A stretch of DNA of 64,000 nucleotides from Neocallimastix lanati (nom. inval.) (taxonomy: Eukaryota; Neocallimastigomycota; Neocallimastigomycetes; Neocallimastigales; Neocallimastigaceae): positions 575,001-639,000 of the forward strand of contig JACVTC010000038.1 of assembly GCA_016946835.1 (NCBI GenBank), read 5' to 3'. Below the pieces are notes generated by a model. That model worked only from the letters and a program-made list of their open reading frames with translations, did no database searches and was not told the DNA's origin. This document shows positions 23,056 to 34,461 of this stretch, piece by piece. Position numbers and translations under genes: made by a program. Numbering within the stretch: the first letter of the stretch is position 1; every line of letters starts with the position of its first letter.

Positions 23056-23264
23056 TATTATTATTAAAATTTTCAATAGTTGTTTAAATATGTTATTAAA
23101 ATTATTAATTAATATTTCTCACTAAATTTGTTGTTAAAATTATTAATTAATATTTTTCCCTAAAATAACTATAAAATATTTAAATAAATTTTTATTATTT
23201 CATTTGTATAGGTTTTTATAAAGGATTGCTTATTTGTTTACTAATCAATATAAATATATTATTT
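22297..23264. other. Intergenic desert with one coding-like scrap
   Basis: Poly(T) and poly(A) runs (22469-22495, 22789-22815, 23025-23050) and AT-rich sequence. Between 22853 and 23022 there is DNA of ordinary composition, listed separately. At 23061-23215 a roughly 50-bp phrase (AAATTGTTGTTAAAATTATT and neighbours) is duplicated imperfectly. Confidence 0.5.
22907..23023 (+). pseudogene. Coding-like relic, unidentified
   Basis: The frame reads EEILIQILNDTIKIH, one stop, then VIIDEQEKLRGPFILSYYRP, and runs into a long poly(T). Amino-acid content is ordinary and the G+C is well above the surroundings. No family recognised. It is probably a fragment of a decayed mobile-element or gene copy. 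Confidence 0.35.
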
Positions 23265-23356
23265 GGGTGTGGGGCATTTCACCAAATTGCATTTCGTCAT
23301 TTTTTTTGAAAGCATGTGGCATTTCGCCAAATTGCATTTCGCCAAATTGAAAATTA

Positions 23357-23392
<36 letters not shown>

Positions 23393-23572
23393 AATTAAAT
23401 ATTATTTTATATCGAATAAAAACAATTTTAAAAAAAATTATTTTGAATTAATATTTATTTATTTATTCATTTATTTATATCAATACTCCACTTGTCGAAA
23501 TGGAACCTGGCGAAATGCAACTTGTGGAAATGTAACTTGTGGAAATGCAACCTGGCGAAATGCCCCACACCC
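23265..23572. mobile_element. MITE-like element with stacked 15-mer inverted termini, copy 1
   Basis: A 308-bp element. The left end GGGTGTGGGGCATTTC (23265-23280) is the exact reverse complement of the right end (23557-23572). Inside each end lie several tandem 15-bp units: GCATTTCGCCAAATT on the left, and its counterparts GGCGAAATGCAACYT and GTGGAAATGYAACTT on the right. The core is (AAAT)n plus A/T DNA. It has no coding capacity. A second copy is at 34236-34461 in the same orientation, sharing core sequence. No target-site duplication could be seen. The superfamily is not assigned. Confidence 0.8.
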
Positions 23573-23780
23573 CATTATGATATTATATATTTTGTAACTC
23601 TCATGTAAGATGATGTCTTTTTCAATAAAAAATAATAAATAAATTTAAAGTGAACATGATTACATTTAAATTCTTATAAGATCAAGAGTCTTAGTCAAAT
23701 ACCCAAATTTAGTAAATTAGTGAAAGAAAATACAAAATAAGAAAGTAAATATTCAATATAAATAAGAAATAAAAAGAGAA

Positions 23781-23949
23781 ATGAACGAAATTTTCCCACA
23801 CGGAATTTCTATAAGTAATACCTTAACCAGAGAAAACTACGGAAAATGGTTGAAGGAAACAAACCTACTGGCTTCTACCAATGGTGTAAAAGAATACATA
23901 CACCAAGAAAAAATAAAAATACTTGAAAAATCAAAAATATCCCAAGAAG

Positions 23950-23997
<48 letters not shown>

Positions 23998-24341
23998 TTA
24001 AAAGTTATATAGATCATTCTGATCTATATTATGTAAAAGGAGTTACTGACAATAGTGGTAACCAAAGATGCAAGGGCTAAATATTATATATTTGACAGTA
24101 TTCCTAATGAAGATGAAATTAAAGATGATTAGATTTTGAATTACTCTCAGCATATGAAATAATGAAGATAATAAAATCAATGAACGTTATTTAAGAATGA
24201 TGAAAGTAGAATTTATGACTTTGAAAAATAAACCTAAAAACAATGTGTTTTCACAAAATCAGATGATATAAGTATTATTTATTATCAGAGATGGACGGAA
24301 TGTTTAATGAGTTGAAGAAAATTAGGTAGAGAGGTAAACGA

Positions 24342-24379
<38 letters not shown>

Positions 24380-25250
24380 AAAGAAAGAAAATTTGAATAC
24401 CTCTTATCCTAAAGAATTAAGAATTGAAATTACACATAATAACGTATAAATACAGAGTGGGGATAAATTGAAAAAAAATTCATTTAAGAATAGCCGTTCC
24501 ACAAATATTATAATTAAATGAACTTGAAATGATGAATAAATCAATGAATGGAAAAGTAATTAAACTTAAATTCAACGGTAAAGGAAAACAAACTAAAAAA
24601 CAAAGAGGATAAAAATGCGTATTCTAATTTTTTTTTTTTTTTTTTTTTGCAGACTCACTGGTAAACGATTATAACACAGAAAGCAGAAAGTGAAGTCGAG
24701 TCTTGCGGTTTAATAATTCACAAAAATAAATAAAAACCACAGGAGGTAAAAGGATGGTAAATAATATTCAAGTTGAAAATAAATAAAATGTTATTATCTG
24801 TCGAATGAAGACAATCATAAAAACCACACTCAAAAAAATATAATTAAGTGAACCTTGGGATTCTGGTGCAACTTAACCATATGATAAACAGTTTAGATTG
24901 TTTATCTAATATTCGGGAACGCAATGAGGTAATTCAATTTGCCGATGACAATACTACAATTGCTACGCACAAAGGTACATACATTGGGTATACAAAATAA
25001 AATTACATAATGTATTGTACATTCCCCTGAATTTAAAAAAAAAAAAAAAAATTATTATCTATAGATAATTTATAAGGAGAAGGATATAAAAACATATTTT
25101 TATAATTATAATAATAAAAATTTTAGTTTCAATATACAATCACACGAAAGAAAAAAAAAAAAAAAAGTTTTTACTTCAAAATCCAATAAATCAAAAAATT
25201 TATAAAATATGATTTTTTAAAGGTCAACTAAGATTTAATAATAATTAAAA
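23781..25250 (+). pseudogene. Ty1/copia gag-protease relic
   Basis: Begins with an open gag N-terminus (ISNTLTRENYGKWLKETNLL, then KEYIHQEKIKILEKSKI) that enters a poly(A) of about 37 bases. Beyond it, in changing frames, are VTKDARAKYYIFDSIPNE, an MMKVEFMTLKNKP-like segment, KELRIEITHNN and RIAVPQILNELEMMNKSMNG, all typical of UBN2-type copia gag. Near 24650-24690 a damaged zinc knuckle follows a poly(T). At 24859-24867 the aspartic protease signature DSG (in WDSGAT, then HMINSLDCLSNIRERN after one shift) is still readable, followed by FADDNTTIATHKGTYIGY. It fades into A/T DNA by 25250. Many stops and homopolymer insertions make it dead. No LTR recognised. Confidence 0.85.
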
Positions 25251-25615
25251 ACAAAAAATAATAATTTATAGTAATCATTTATTTAATAGAATTGGAAATA
25301 GGATAAAATAATAAGCAATTACAGGGTTATTCAAAGTATGTACAGAAAATTAAATTATAAAGTAAATAAAATATAAATATATATTTATATATATATATAA
25401 TTTTATGGTGAATGTTTGTAAAAGGTAGGATGATTTATAGTTTCCAATATATATATATATTTAGTATTTTGATATATAAAATATATATGGACCAAAGAAA
25501 GTTAGTTGAATTTCTTAAACGTAAACAAGAGAAAAGAGAGGTAGTAATGATAAAAAAAAAACAAAACAAAAAAAAAAAAAAAAAAAAGATAATAGTTATA
25601 ATAATATTAAGTAAT
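25251..25615. other. Intergenic between copia relic and R1 copy b
   Basis: A/T-rich with (TA)n at about 25376-25398 and 25448-25462, and a poly(A) block at 25551-25587. No supported gene. Confidence 0.5.
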
Positions 25616-26052
25616 AGTATAATTAGTATGCCAGATGAAATCAGGTGCTTTATTCTGATATTCCATTCTTGATGGTAACTGCGGCACTTCTTCCATCGAT
25701 GATACCTATTGCTATTATTGGCCAAGTAATGGTCTTTTTAATTCAATAGGTTCAAATCGAAATCGTACTACTACTACCAAGGGCGTCAATACTGAAGAAA
25801 CAGTAAGACAGGCCTAGCAGGGCTAGTGCAATCAATGAAGATCATAATTTCGTATCTTATAATTATGATGAACATTGCGAAGTCAAAATTAGTTATTATA
25901 CTTCAGTATAATGATGCCCTCGTAAAGTCTTAACAGATATTAAGTAAATGAAACTAGAACACATTATACCTTTATTTTATTTTATTTTATTTTTTTTTAT
26001 TCATGTATTTTATCAACTATTTAATTAATAAAGATGAAGCAAGTTTGCTTCC

Positions 26053-26097
<45 letters not shown>
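25616..26097 (+). mobile_element. R1 repeat family copy b, poly(A)-tailed
   Basis: A longer 5' part than copy a: a segment matching copy d (MPDEIRC region, then YCYYWPSNGLFNSIGSNRNR in one frame) precedes KGVNTEETVRQA. This copy keeps the frame longest past the conserved end: EDHNFVSYNYDEHCEVKISY, then YTSV and a stop, which may be the ancestral C-terminus. The 3' region ends with AATAAAGATGAAGCAAG and poly(A) of about 41 bases at 26057-26097. The next copy starts immediately after. Confidence 0.65.
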
Positions 26098-26099
<2 letters not shown>

Positions 26100-26469
26100 C
26101 GATAGGTTCAAATCGAAATCGTACTACTACTACCAAGGGCGTCAATACTAAAGAAACAGTAAGACAGGCCAGAAAGGCTAGCGCAACCAATGAAGATCAT
26201 AATTTTGTATCTTAAAACTATGATTAACATTGCGAAGTCAAAATTAGTTATTATACTTCAGTATAATGATGCCCTCGTAAAGTCTTAACAGATATTAAGT
26301 AAATGAAACTAGAATACATTTTACCATTATTTTATTTTATTTTGTGTTTCATTTTTGTTTATTTTTTATCTTTTTTTTTTTTTTCTTTTTATTACATGTA
26401 TTTTATCAACTATTTAATTAATAAAGATGAATCAATTTTTTGTTACCGTTAAAAAAAAAAAAAAAAAAA
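26098..26469 (+). mobile_element. R1 repeat family copy c, in tandem with copy b
   Basis: Starts at GATAGGTTCAAATCG directly behind the poly(A) of copy b and repeats the conserved frame (IGSNRNRTTTTKGVNTKETV, then RQARKASATNEDHNFVS and stop). It is followed by the same 3' region, AATAAAGATGAATC and a poly(A) ending at 26469. The head-to-tail placement with the poly(A) included in the unit suggests serial insertion at the tail or duplication between A-tracts. Confidence 0.7.
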
Positions 26470-27167
26470 GATTTATTAAATTTATGAATGAATAAATGAA
26501 TGAATGAATGAATGAATAAATAAATAAATAAATAAATAAATTAACGACTATACCCTCCAAATATTATCATGATCAATTTTCTCAAATATATATATATATA
26601 TATAAGATATATATATATATTTTTATGATATCTAAGTTTTAATTAATAAATAATACTAAATACAAAAAAAAAAAAATATTGATATATTATAACTTTATTT
26701 TTTTTATTGATTTTTATATACTTTTATTTTTTATTTTTTTTATATTATTATATTTTTATATTTTATCATATTTTAATAGTTTTTATAATTATTTTATAAA
26801 ATATATTAATAGAATAATTTTTATATTTATTTACTATATATATATAAATAAAAAATAATTGCTAATAATTAAAAAGAAAAAATAAATAAAAAAAAAAATT
26901 AAAAAAAAAAAAAAATTAAAAAAAAAAAAAATTAAAAATAATAATTTTTTTTTATAATTATTATTACGAAAAAGATAGTTATTTTTTTTTTATTTTATTT
27001 AATCTCTTTAATATATATTTATATATATATATATTTTACTTCTTTTAGTTTTATATAAAATAAAACATAACTAATATATTTTTTTTTTATTTTAATTTTT
27101 TATGACTATAATTTATTAATTTTTAATAATTTTTATTTTTTTTTTTTATTTTTTTTTTTTTATTTAT
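26470..27167. other. Intergenic, 3' side of the Ser/Asp-rich gene
   Basis: AATG/AAAT tetramers (26476-26540), (TA)n, and poly(T)/poly(A) blocks. Poly(T) blocks at 27137-27160 sit within about ten bases of the stop of the minus-strand gene. No gene seen. Confidence 0.6.
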
Positions 27168-28430
27168 TCATAAATCATAGTCAAAGATATCATATTCTTC
27201 TTCTTCTTCTTCAAATGGATAAAGAGATGGTTCGGAATCAGTCATATCTTCTTTAGCATTAGCTTCTTCATTCATTAAAGAAGTAAAACTAGGTTGTTCA
27301 TACTGAATCGCTAATAGAGAGGTGGAAAGTGGCGCAGATCGTTCTTTCGATGAAAAACTGTTGGATAGTGAAATACTAAGTGGTAGAGTAGAATGTCTTC
27401 TAGTAGATGGAATGGAAGGAGGAGAGACCGATAATTTATTTGGATCTGGTTTTCTTAACTCAATGGTTCGAATTCCTGGTATAGCTTTAGAAGAATCATT
27501 ATTTCCTCGAAGAGAATGTCTTAAGATATTACCCCGACTTATTAAGGAACGACCCATGGCTGTAGTACTAAATTTAGTTAGATTTGCAGGTACACTCATA
27601 GAATCTCTACATCTCTTTAAAGGTATCGTATCCATGGGATTAAGATTACTCATTTTAATAAATGGTGGTGGAACATTATAAATTAATTTGTCCAAATCTA
27701 AATCTTCAAGAATCATATCATCAATTGAATTATGCTTTAATTTTAATTTATCTTTTGGCTGTTGTTGTTGCTGCTGTTGTTGTTTAGGACTGGAACTAAG
27801 ATATATTACAGGTTTTTCTTTATTATTAGCATTGGTATCATTAGGATTTGACTTTGATGTTGATTCTGATTCTGATGCTGATGCTGATTCGGAATTAGAA
27901 TCTGTATCTGTACTTGAATCAAAATCAGAGTCTGATTCTGATTCTGAGTCTGAGTCTGAGTCTGAGTTTAAATCTGAATCTGTTTCAAAATCTTCTTTTG
28001 AGTCTAAATTATGATGAATATCAGTAGTTGTTTTTTTATGGTCTAAAGTAGTACTTGATAAAGGAGAAGAATTAACCTCACTTTTAGTAGATTTATTAGT
28101 TTCTGTGAGTTCATTTGAAGCCTCAATACGTGTTGTAATGACATCTTCTTGATGATTTCTTAATTTTTTTAGATTATAATCGATTATTTCATTAGTATCA
28201 TTAGATTCTATATCATTACCTGAAAAAATATTTGTTCTTTTAGTTACCGCTAAAGGTTCTAAGTATTCCGTACTATTGGAATTGGAATTAGAATGATTAA
28301 GTACTGAGAAAGACGGAATAGAATCAGCATTGGTATCTTCTACATTTCCTATTTCTCTAGTTGTTTCTTGCTTCTTTTTTCCGAAAAAAGAACCGAATAT
28401 ATTATGTGAAAATTGTGAAAATACAGACAT
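27168..28430 (-). CDS. Disordered Ser/Asp-rich protein, unknown function
   Basis: 420 residues in one exon. No recognised domain. The sequence is low in hydrophobic residues: Asn/Ser-rich 40-55, an Asp/Ser/Glu tract at about 148-190 with repeated SD, SE and SA pairs, eight glutamines at 217-224, a Ser/Pro/Arg-rich part at 300-370 with RRHS-like basophilic kinase sites, and an acidic C-terminus (EEEEEE at about 407-412, then YDIFDYDL). The short conserved-looking stretch DDMILEDLDLDKLIYNVPPP (about 237-256) is the most likely interaction motif. Such composition suits a phosphorylated scaffold or regulatory protein, nuclear or cytosolic; this is inference. The start codon is the first Met of the open frame, and the opening FSQFSHNIFGSFFGKKK could be an amphipathic N-terminal helix. 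Sustained coding over 1.2 kb of mixed codons argues it is real. Confidence 0.75.
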   Translation of the reverse strand: MSVFSQFSHNIFGSFFGKKKQETTREIGNVEDTNADSIPSFSVLNHSNSNSNSTEYLEPLAVTKRTNIFSGNDIESNDTNEIIDYNLKKLRNHQEDVITTRIEASNELTETNKSTKSEVNSSPLSSTTLDHKKTTTDIHHNLDSKEDFETDSDLNSDSDSDSESESDSDFDSSTDTDSNSESASASESESTSKSNPNDTNANNKEKPVIYLSSSPKQQQQQQQQPKDKLKLKHNSIDDMILEDLDLDKLIYNVPPPFIKMSNLNPMDTIPLKRCRDSMSVPANLTKFSTTAMGRSLISRGNILRHSLRGNNDSSKAIPGIRTIELRKPDPNKLSVSPPSIPSTRRHSTLPLSISLSNSFSSKERSAPLSTSLLAIQYEQPSFTSLMNEEANAKEDMTDSEPSLYPFEEEEEEYDIFDYDL

Positions 28431-29042
28431 AATTTTAATTTATATTACTTTATTAACTTTTTTTTTATTTTTTTATTTTTTTTTTTTTTATTTATTTTTG
28501 TTATATTATCTTAAATTAATGTTTAAAAAAAATTTTTTTATATTTCTTTATTATATTTTATTTTTTATTTTTATATTTGTTATATATATATTTAAAAATT
28601 ATTGATATTATGAATTTATTAACAAAATTTATTTATTCAATAAGTATTAATTTATTATACAATTAAACTTTTTTTTTTTTTTATGCTTTATTTTTACTGC
28701 TATAAAATGTATAAATGTTTTTTAATTTATTTTTATTTTAATTAAGGCAATTTGAATTTTTATTTCTTTTAGGCTTTTATTTATTTATCATTAATTTTAA
28801 AATTTGGAAATTACTTTTTTTTTTTATTATTATTATTATTTATTTATTTATTATTTATTATATTTAACACAATATAGTTGATATACAATTAATAAATTAA
28901 CATTGAACTATTATAAATTATTTTATTTTATTTAATACCATAAAGTGTAGAAGGTAATTATTGTTTTATTGCTTATTTTTTTTTCATCAGTAGTTTAATT
29001 ATATTTTATTTATTTTACATTGTCTTTTAATAGAGCTGTATG

Positions 29043-29084
<42 letters not shown>

Positions 29085-29239
29085 ATAAATAATTTAAATT
29101 ACTTTTATAAATATTATTAAATATATTAACAAATATGTTTATTTTATTGGTTATATTTTTCAACTATAAAGAATTAAAGTTTTTTTTAAAAAATAATAAT
29201 AAAATTAAAATTAAATTCAAAATTTCAAAAATGACATTG

Positions 29240-29278
<39 letters not shown>

Positions 29279-30197
29279 CAGAGAGATAACTATAAAAATT
29301 TTACTTTTAAATGAATGAAATACTTTTAAATAATTTAAGGATAATTTCCATTTTTGTTTTTATTTTTATTTTATTTTTTTTTTTTTTAGGTTTTTGGTTT
29401 TTGTTTTTTTTTTTAATCAATAAAAAAATAATTAAAATTTTAAATTTTATTAGTTATTAAATATCATTTATTAAAAAGTAATTACTATTAAAATATTTTA
29501 TTGAATATTATCTATATAAATATAAATATATAAATATAAATATAAAATATAAAATATAAATATATGAATATTAAATATATGAATATTATATATATTAATA
29601 TAAATATATATATAATTATAATTTTTTTTTATACTTCAATAATTCTTAATATTTTAATTTTGTTTATCTTTTAATTATTTTTAAATAATAATAAATTACT
29701 TCATAATAATTTTTTTTATTAATTAAAATTTATTATTTTATTATTTAAAATTAACAAATAATTAAATAAATAAATTTCATACATTTACTTTTTATCAATG
29801 TTAAAACTTTTTCTTTCCTTTACATATTCTATATTTTATTTTTTTTTTTTTATTTTTATTTTTTATTTTATTTTATTTTATATAGAAAATTAAACTATTA
29901 AAAAATAAGAATAAAAAAAAGTAAAATAAAAAATAAAATAAAAAAGAATCTGTAATTAAAATTTTAAATAAATGAAACATTAAACAGATAGAATGAAATA
30001 AAATGAAATGAAATAGCTAAATATTAAATAGAAAAAAAAATGGACTGATTAATTATAAAATAATTAAATAATTAAATAATTAAATAATAAATAAATATTA
30101 ATAATTAAATAATTAATTATAATTAATAGAGAATAAAATAAAAAATAATTTTTATTTTTACTTTTTATTTATTAATACTTTATCATCATCAAATAAT

Positions 30198-30228
<31 letters not shown>

Positions 30229-30590
30229 TTATTTATTATTTATTTATTATTTATTATTTATTATTTATTATTTATTTATTATTTATTTATTTATTTCATT
30301 TTTTATCAACTATTATTAAATTTTTTTTATTTTCTTTATCAGTAATTTTCATAATCTGTTAACTAAAAAAGGTCAATTTCAAAAATTTTAAAAATTTGAG
30401 ATAGATAATTCATTTAATATATAATATATTATATTTACTATTCTTATTTATAATTCTAATTAATTATAATATATGGTGATCATATATTATCTATAATTTT
30501 ATTTAATTACTTATCATTTTTTTATTTTTTATCTTTTTTATTTTATTTTATCATCATTAATTATTATTCAATTATTTATTTTTAACACTT
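28431..30590. other. Intergenic AT desert 5' of the Ser/Asp-rich gene
   Basis: Nothing but A/T sequence with poly(A) of about 34 bases at 29047-29080 and about 37 bases at 29240-29276, poly(T) blocks, and (TTTA)n/TTATT mixtures at 30198-30298 that lead toward the heptamer array. Confidence 0.65.
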
Positions 30591-32670
30591 TTTATTATTC
30601 AATTATTTATTATTTATTATTTATTATTTATTATTTATTATTTATTATTTATTATTTATTATTCTATTATTTAATATTTAATAATTATTTATTATTTATT
30701 ATTTATTATTTATTATTTATTATTTATTATTTATTATTTATTATTTATTATTCTATTATTTAATATTTAATAATTATTTATTATTTATTATTTATTATTT
30801 ATTATTTATTATTTATTATTTATTATTTATTATTTATTATTTATTATTTATTATTTATTATTTATTATTCTATTATTTAATATTTAATAATTATTTATTA
30901 TTTATTATTTATTATTTATTATTTATTATTTATTATTTATTATTTATTATTTATTATTCTATTATTTAATATTTAATAATTATTTATTATTTATTATTTA
31001 TTATTTATTATTTATTATTTATTATTTATTATTTATTATTTATTATTTATTATTTATTATTTATTATTTATTATTCTATTATTTAATATTTAATAATTAT
31101 TTATTATTTATTATTTATTATTTATTATTTATTATTTATTATTTATTATTTATTATTTATTATTCTATTATTTAATATTTAATAATTATTTATTATTTAT
31201 TATTTATTATTTATTATTTATTATTTATTATTTATTATTTATTATTTATTATTTATTATTCTATTATTTAATATTTAATAATTATTTATTATTTATTATT
31301 TATTATTTATTATTTATTATTTATTATTTATTATTTATTATTTATTATTTATTATTCTATTATTTAATATTTAATAATTATTTATTATTTATTATTTATT
31401 ATTTATTATTTATTATTTATTATTTATTATTTATTATTTATTATTTATTATTCTATTATTTAATATTTAATAATTATTTATTATTTATTATTTATTATTT
31501 ATTATTTATTATTTATTATTTATTATTTATTATTTATTATTTATTATTTATTATTTATTATTTATTATTTATTATTTATTATTTATTATTTATTATTCTA
31601 TTATTTAATATTTATTATTTATTATTTATTATTTATTATTCTATTATTTAATATTTAATAATTATTTATTATTTATTATTTATTATTTATTATTTATTAT
31701 TTATTATTTATTATTTATTATTTATTATTTATTATTTATTATTTATTATTTATTATTTATTATTCTATTATTTAATATTTAATAATTATTTATTATTTAT
31801 TATTTATTATTTATTATTTATTATTTATTATTTATTATTTATTATTTATTATTTATTATTTATTATTTATTATTTATTATTTATTATTCTATTATTTAAT
31901 ATTTAATAATTATTTATTATTTATTATTTATTATTTATTATTTATTATTTATTATTTATTATTTATTATTTATTATTTATTATTTATTATTTATTATTTA
32001 TTATTCTATTATTTAATATTTATTATTTATTATTTATTATTTATTATTTATTATTTATTATTTATTATTTATTATTTATTATTTATTATTCTATTATTTA
32101 ATATTTAATAATTATTTATTATTTATTATTTATTATTTATTATTTATTATTTATTATTTATTATTTATTATTTATTATTTATTATTCATTTATTTATTAT
32201 TTATTATTTATTATTTATTATTTATTATTTATTATTTATTATTTATTATTTATTATTTATTATTTATTATTTATTATTTATTATTTATTATTTATTATTT
32301 ATTATTTATTATTTATTATTTATTATTTATTATTTATTATTCTATTATTTAATATTTAATAATTATTTATTATTTATTATTTATTATTCATTTATTTTTT
32401 ATTTATTATTTATTATTTATTATTTATTATTATTTATTATTCATTTATTTTTTATTTATTATTTATTATTTATTATTTATTATTATTTATTATTTATTAT
32501 TTATTATTTATTATTTATTATTTATTACTTATTATTTATTATTTATTATTTATTATTTATTTATTTATTATTTATTATTTATTATTTATTATTTATTATT
32601 TATTATTTATTATTTATTATTTATTATTTATTTATTTATTATTTATTATTTATTATTTATTATTTATTCA
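30591..32670. repeat. Heptamer satellite (TTATTTA)n with higher-order structure
   Basis: About 2.1 kb of tandem TTATTTA. The array is punctuated by a recurring block starting CTATTATTTAATATTTA, of which I count 16 occurrences. The cytosine of each block lies at about 30664, 30753, 30870, 30959, 31076, 31165, 31261, 31357, 31453, 31598, 31641, 31765, 31889, 32006, 32091 and 32342. Spacings run 89, 117, 89, 117, 89, 96, 96, 96, then 145, 43, 124, 124, 117, 85, 251; most equal a multiple of seven plus five. The last 300 bp are less regular, with TTTATTTATT variants. No gene lies within it. Confidence 0.9.
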
Positions 32671-33846
32671 GTTATTTAGTATTTAATGATTTATCTCATA
32701 TTTTAATTTAAAATTGTAAAAAATAATAATATTCAACATATTTATTTTAATGTTATCTTTTTACTTTTCTAATTTGTAATAATGATAATATACAATAAAA
32801 TAGAAATATAAAACATTAATAAAATGAAATATATTCTAATATATATAAATTAATATATTAATATTATTTATAATTTAATTTTTATCTAAATCATAATAAT
32901 AATAATAATAATAATAAATGATTAATAAATAAAATTTTTTTTTAAAACTTTTAATTTTATTTTTATTATGAATTAAAATTTTTGAATTTTTGAATGCTGA
33001 ATAGATTAAAATAATAATAAATAATAATAATAATAAATAATAAGTAAATATTTAAATAATTAAATAATTAAATAATTAATAAATAATAATCCTAAATAAA
33101 ATTAAATATTTTTATTTAGTCCATTTCAAAAGAAATTAAAGAAACGAATTAATTAATAAATTAAAAAAAAAATGAAAATGTAAAGTTTAAAAAAATTTAA
33201 AATTTTCAAATTTTTTTTAAAGGGATTGAATAGTAACCAACAAAAAAAAAAAATTAAAAAGTTCTTTTTTTTTATCAGTCAAATATATCTTTTATTTTTA
33301 TTTTTATTATTTTTTTCTATTTTTTTTATTAAAAGATTTATAAGAATAATTTTTTTTTTTATATATTTATTCTTAAATTTAAAATGTTAAAAAAAAAAAA
33401 AAAGTAAAAAAAAAAAAGTATATATATATATGTAGTAATATGTAGTAAACTTATATTTATAAATAATTATTTATTAAAAAAAAAAAAAAAAAATTTACCA
33501 TTGTCTTTTTCTTTTATTCTGAAATCTAAAATAATTATTTTTATTTTTATTAATTATTCTTATTAATTATTATTATTTTTTTTAATAATTCTATTTAAGA
33601 TTATGAAGTTCTCTATTTAAATATTAAAATCTATAAATGAATATCAATTTTTTTTTTTTTTTAATGACTATTTCATTCCTTATGCAAAAGATATTTTATT
33701 CGTTATTACTAAATTTCTTTTTTCTTTATATATTTTTAAATTAATATATATAAAAGTTAAAAATTAAGCATTTTTTTTAAAAAAAAAAAAAAAGAAAAAA
33801 AAATAGTCAAATTATTTTATTTTGTTGTCTCTATTCATTTATTTAA

Positions 33847-33881
<35 letters not shown>

Positions 33882-34235
33882 TATTGATTATTATTTTTTT
33901 TTTGTTTATTTCAACTTTTATAGGCTGAAGTTCAATTTTGGTATTTCCTTGGATAGGTTTTATATTATAAGGTTTATTTTTTAAAGATTTTATTGAAAGT
34001 AAAATATAAATATAGGTTATATCAATAATATAAATAAATATGATGGCAATAATATTTATCCTCTTTTGATTATATTTACACTGTAAATATTTTTAAAGTA
34101 TAAAATTAAAACTTATATAAATTTTTCTTAATTCTTCATTAAATTATATTATTTATATAGCTTTAAACAATATTAAAATAAAATTCACAATATTATTATT
34201 TGAATCGTATTTAAAAATTTTTCATAAAATTTTTT
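32671..34235. other. Intergenic AT desert
   Basis: Simple A/T sequence with (AAT)n near 32894-32918, (ATT)n near 33853-33882 and poly(A)/(T) runs. A short mixed strip at 33918-33975 (near GGCTGAAGTTCAATTTTGG) has no identifiable function. Confidence 0.6.
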
Positions 34236-34461
34236 GAGTGTGGGGCATTTCGCCAGGTTGCATTTCGCCAAATTTGAAAATTATTAAATAAATAAATAAA
34301 TCAATAAATAAAATTAAATATTATTAATATCGAATAAAAACAATTTTAAAAAAAAGTTATTTTGAATTAATATTTATTTATTTATTTATTTATTTATATT
34401 AATACTCCACTTGTCGAAATGCAACCTGGCGAAATGTAATTTGGGGAAATGTAACTCTCCC
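34236..34461. mobile_element. MITE-like element, copy 2 (degraded right end)
   Basis: The left end GTGTGGGGCATTTCGCC at 34238, two 15-mers (CAGGTTGCATTTCGCC and similar), and the same AT core as copy 1 (AATATCGAATAAAAACAATTT and TACTCCACTTGTCGAAATG). The right terminus is altered: 15-mers continue to about 34461 but GCCCCACAC is missing. It is shorter than copy 1 by about 80 bp, through fewer terminal units and a shorter AAAT core. Confidence 0.75.

Noticed and set aside
27465-27480. GGTTCGAATTCC resembling a tRNA T-arm or B-box
   Set aside because: It lies inside the minus-strand Ser/Asp-rich coding sequence and has no matching cloverleaf partners.
27322-28014. Plus-strand frames of 108-119 residues
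   Set aside because: They are antisense shadows of the Ser/Asp-rich gene; their SESDSD and Cys-run contents mirror its repeats.
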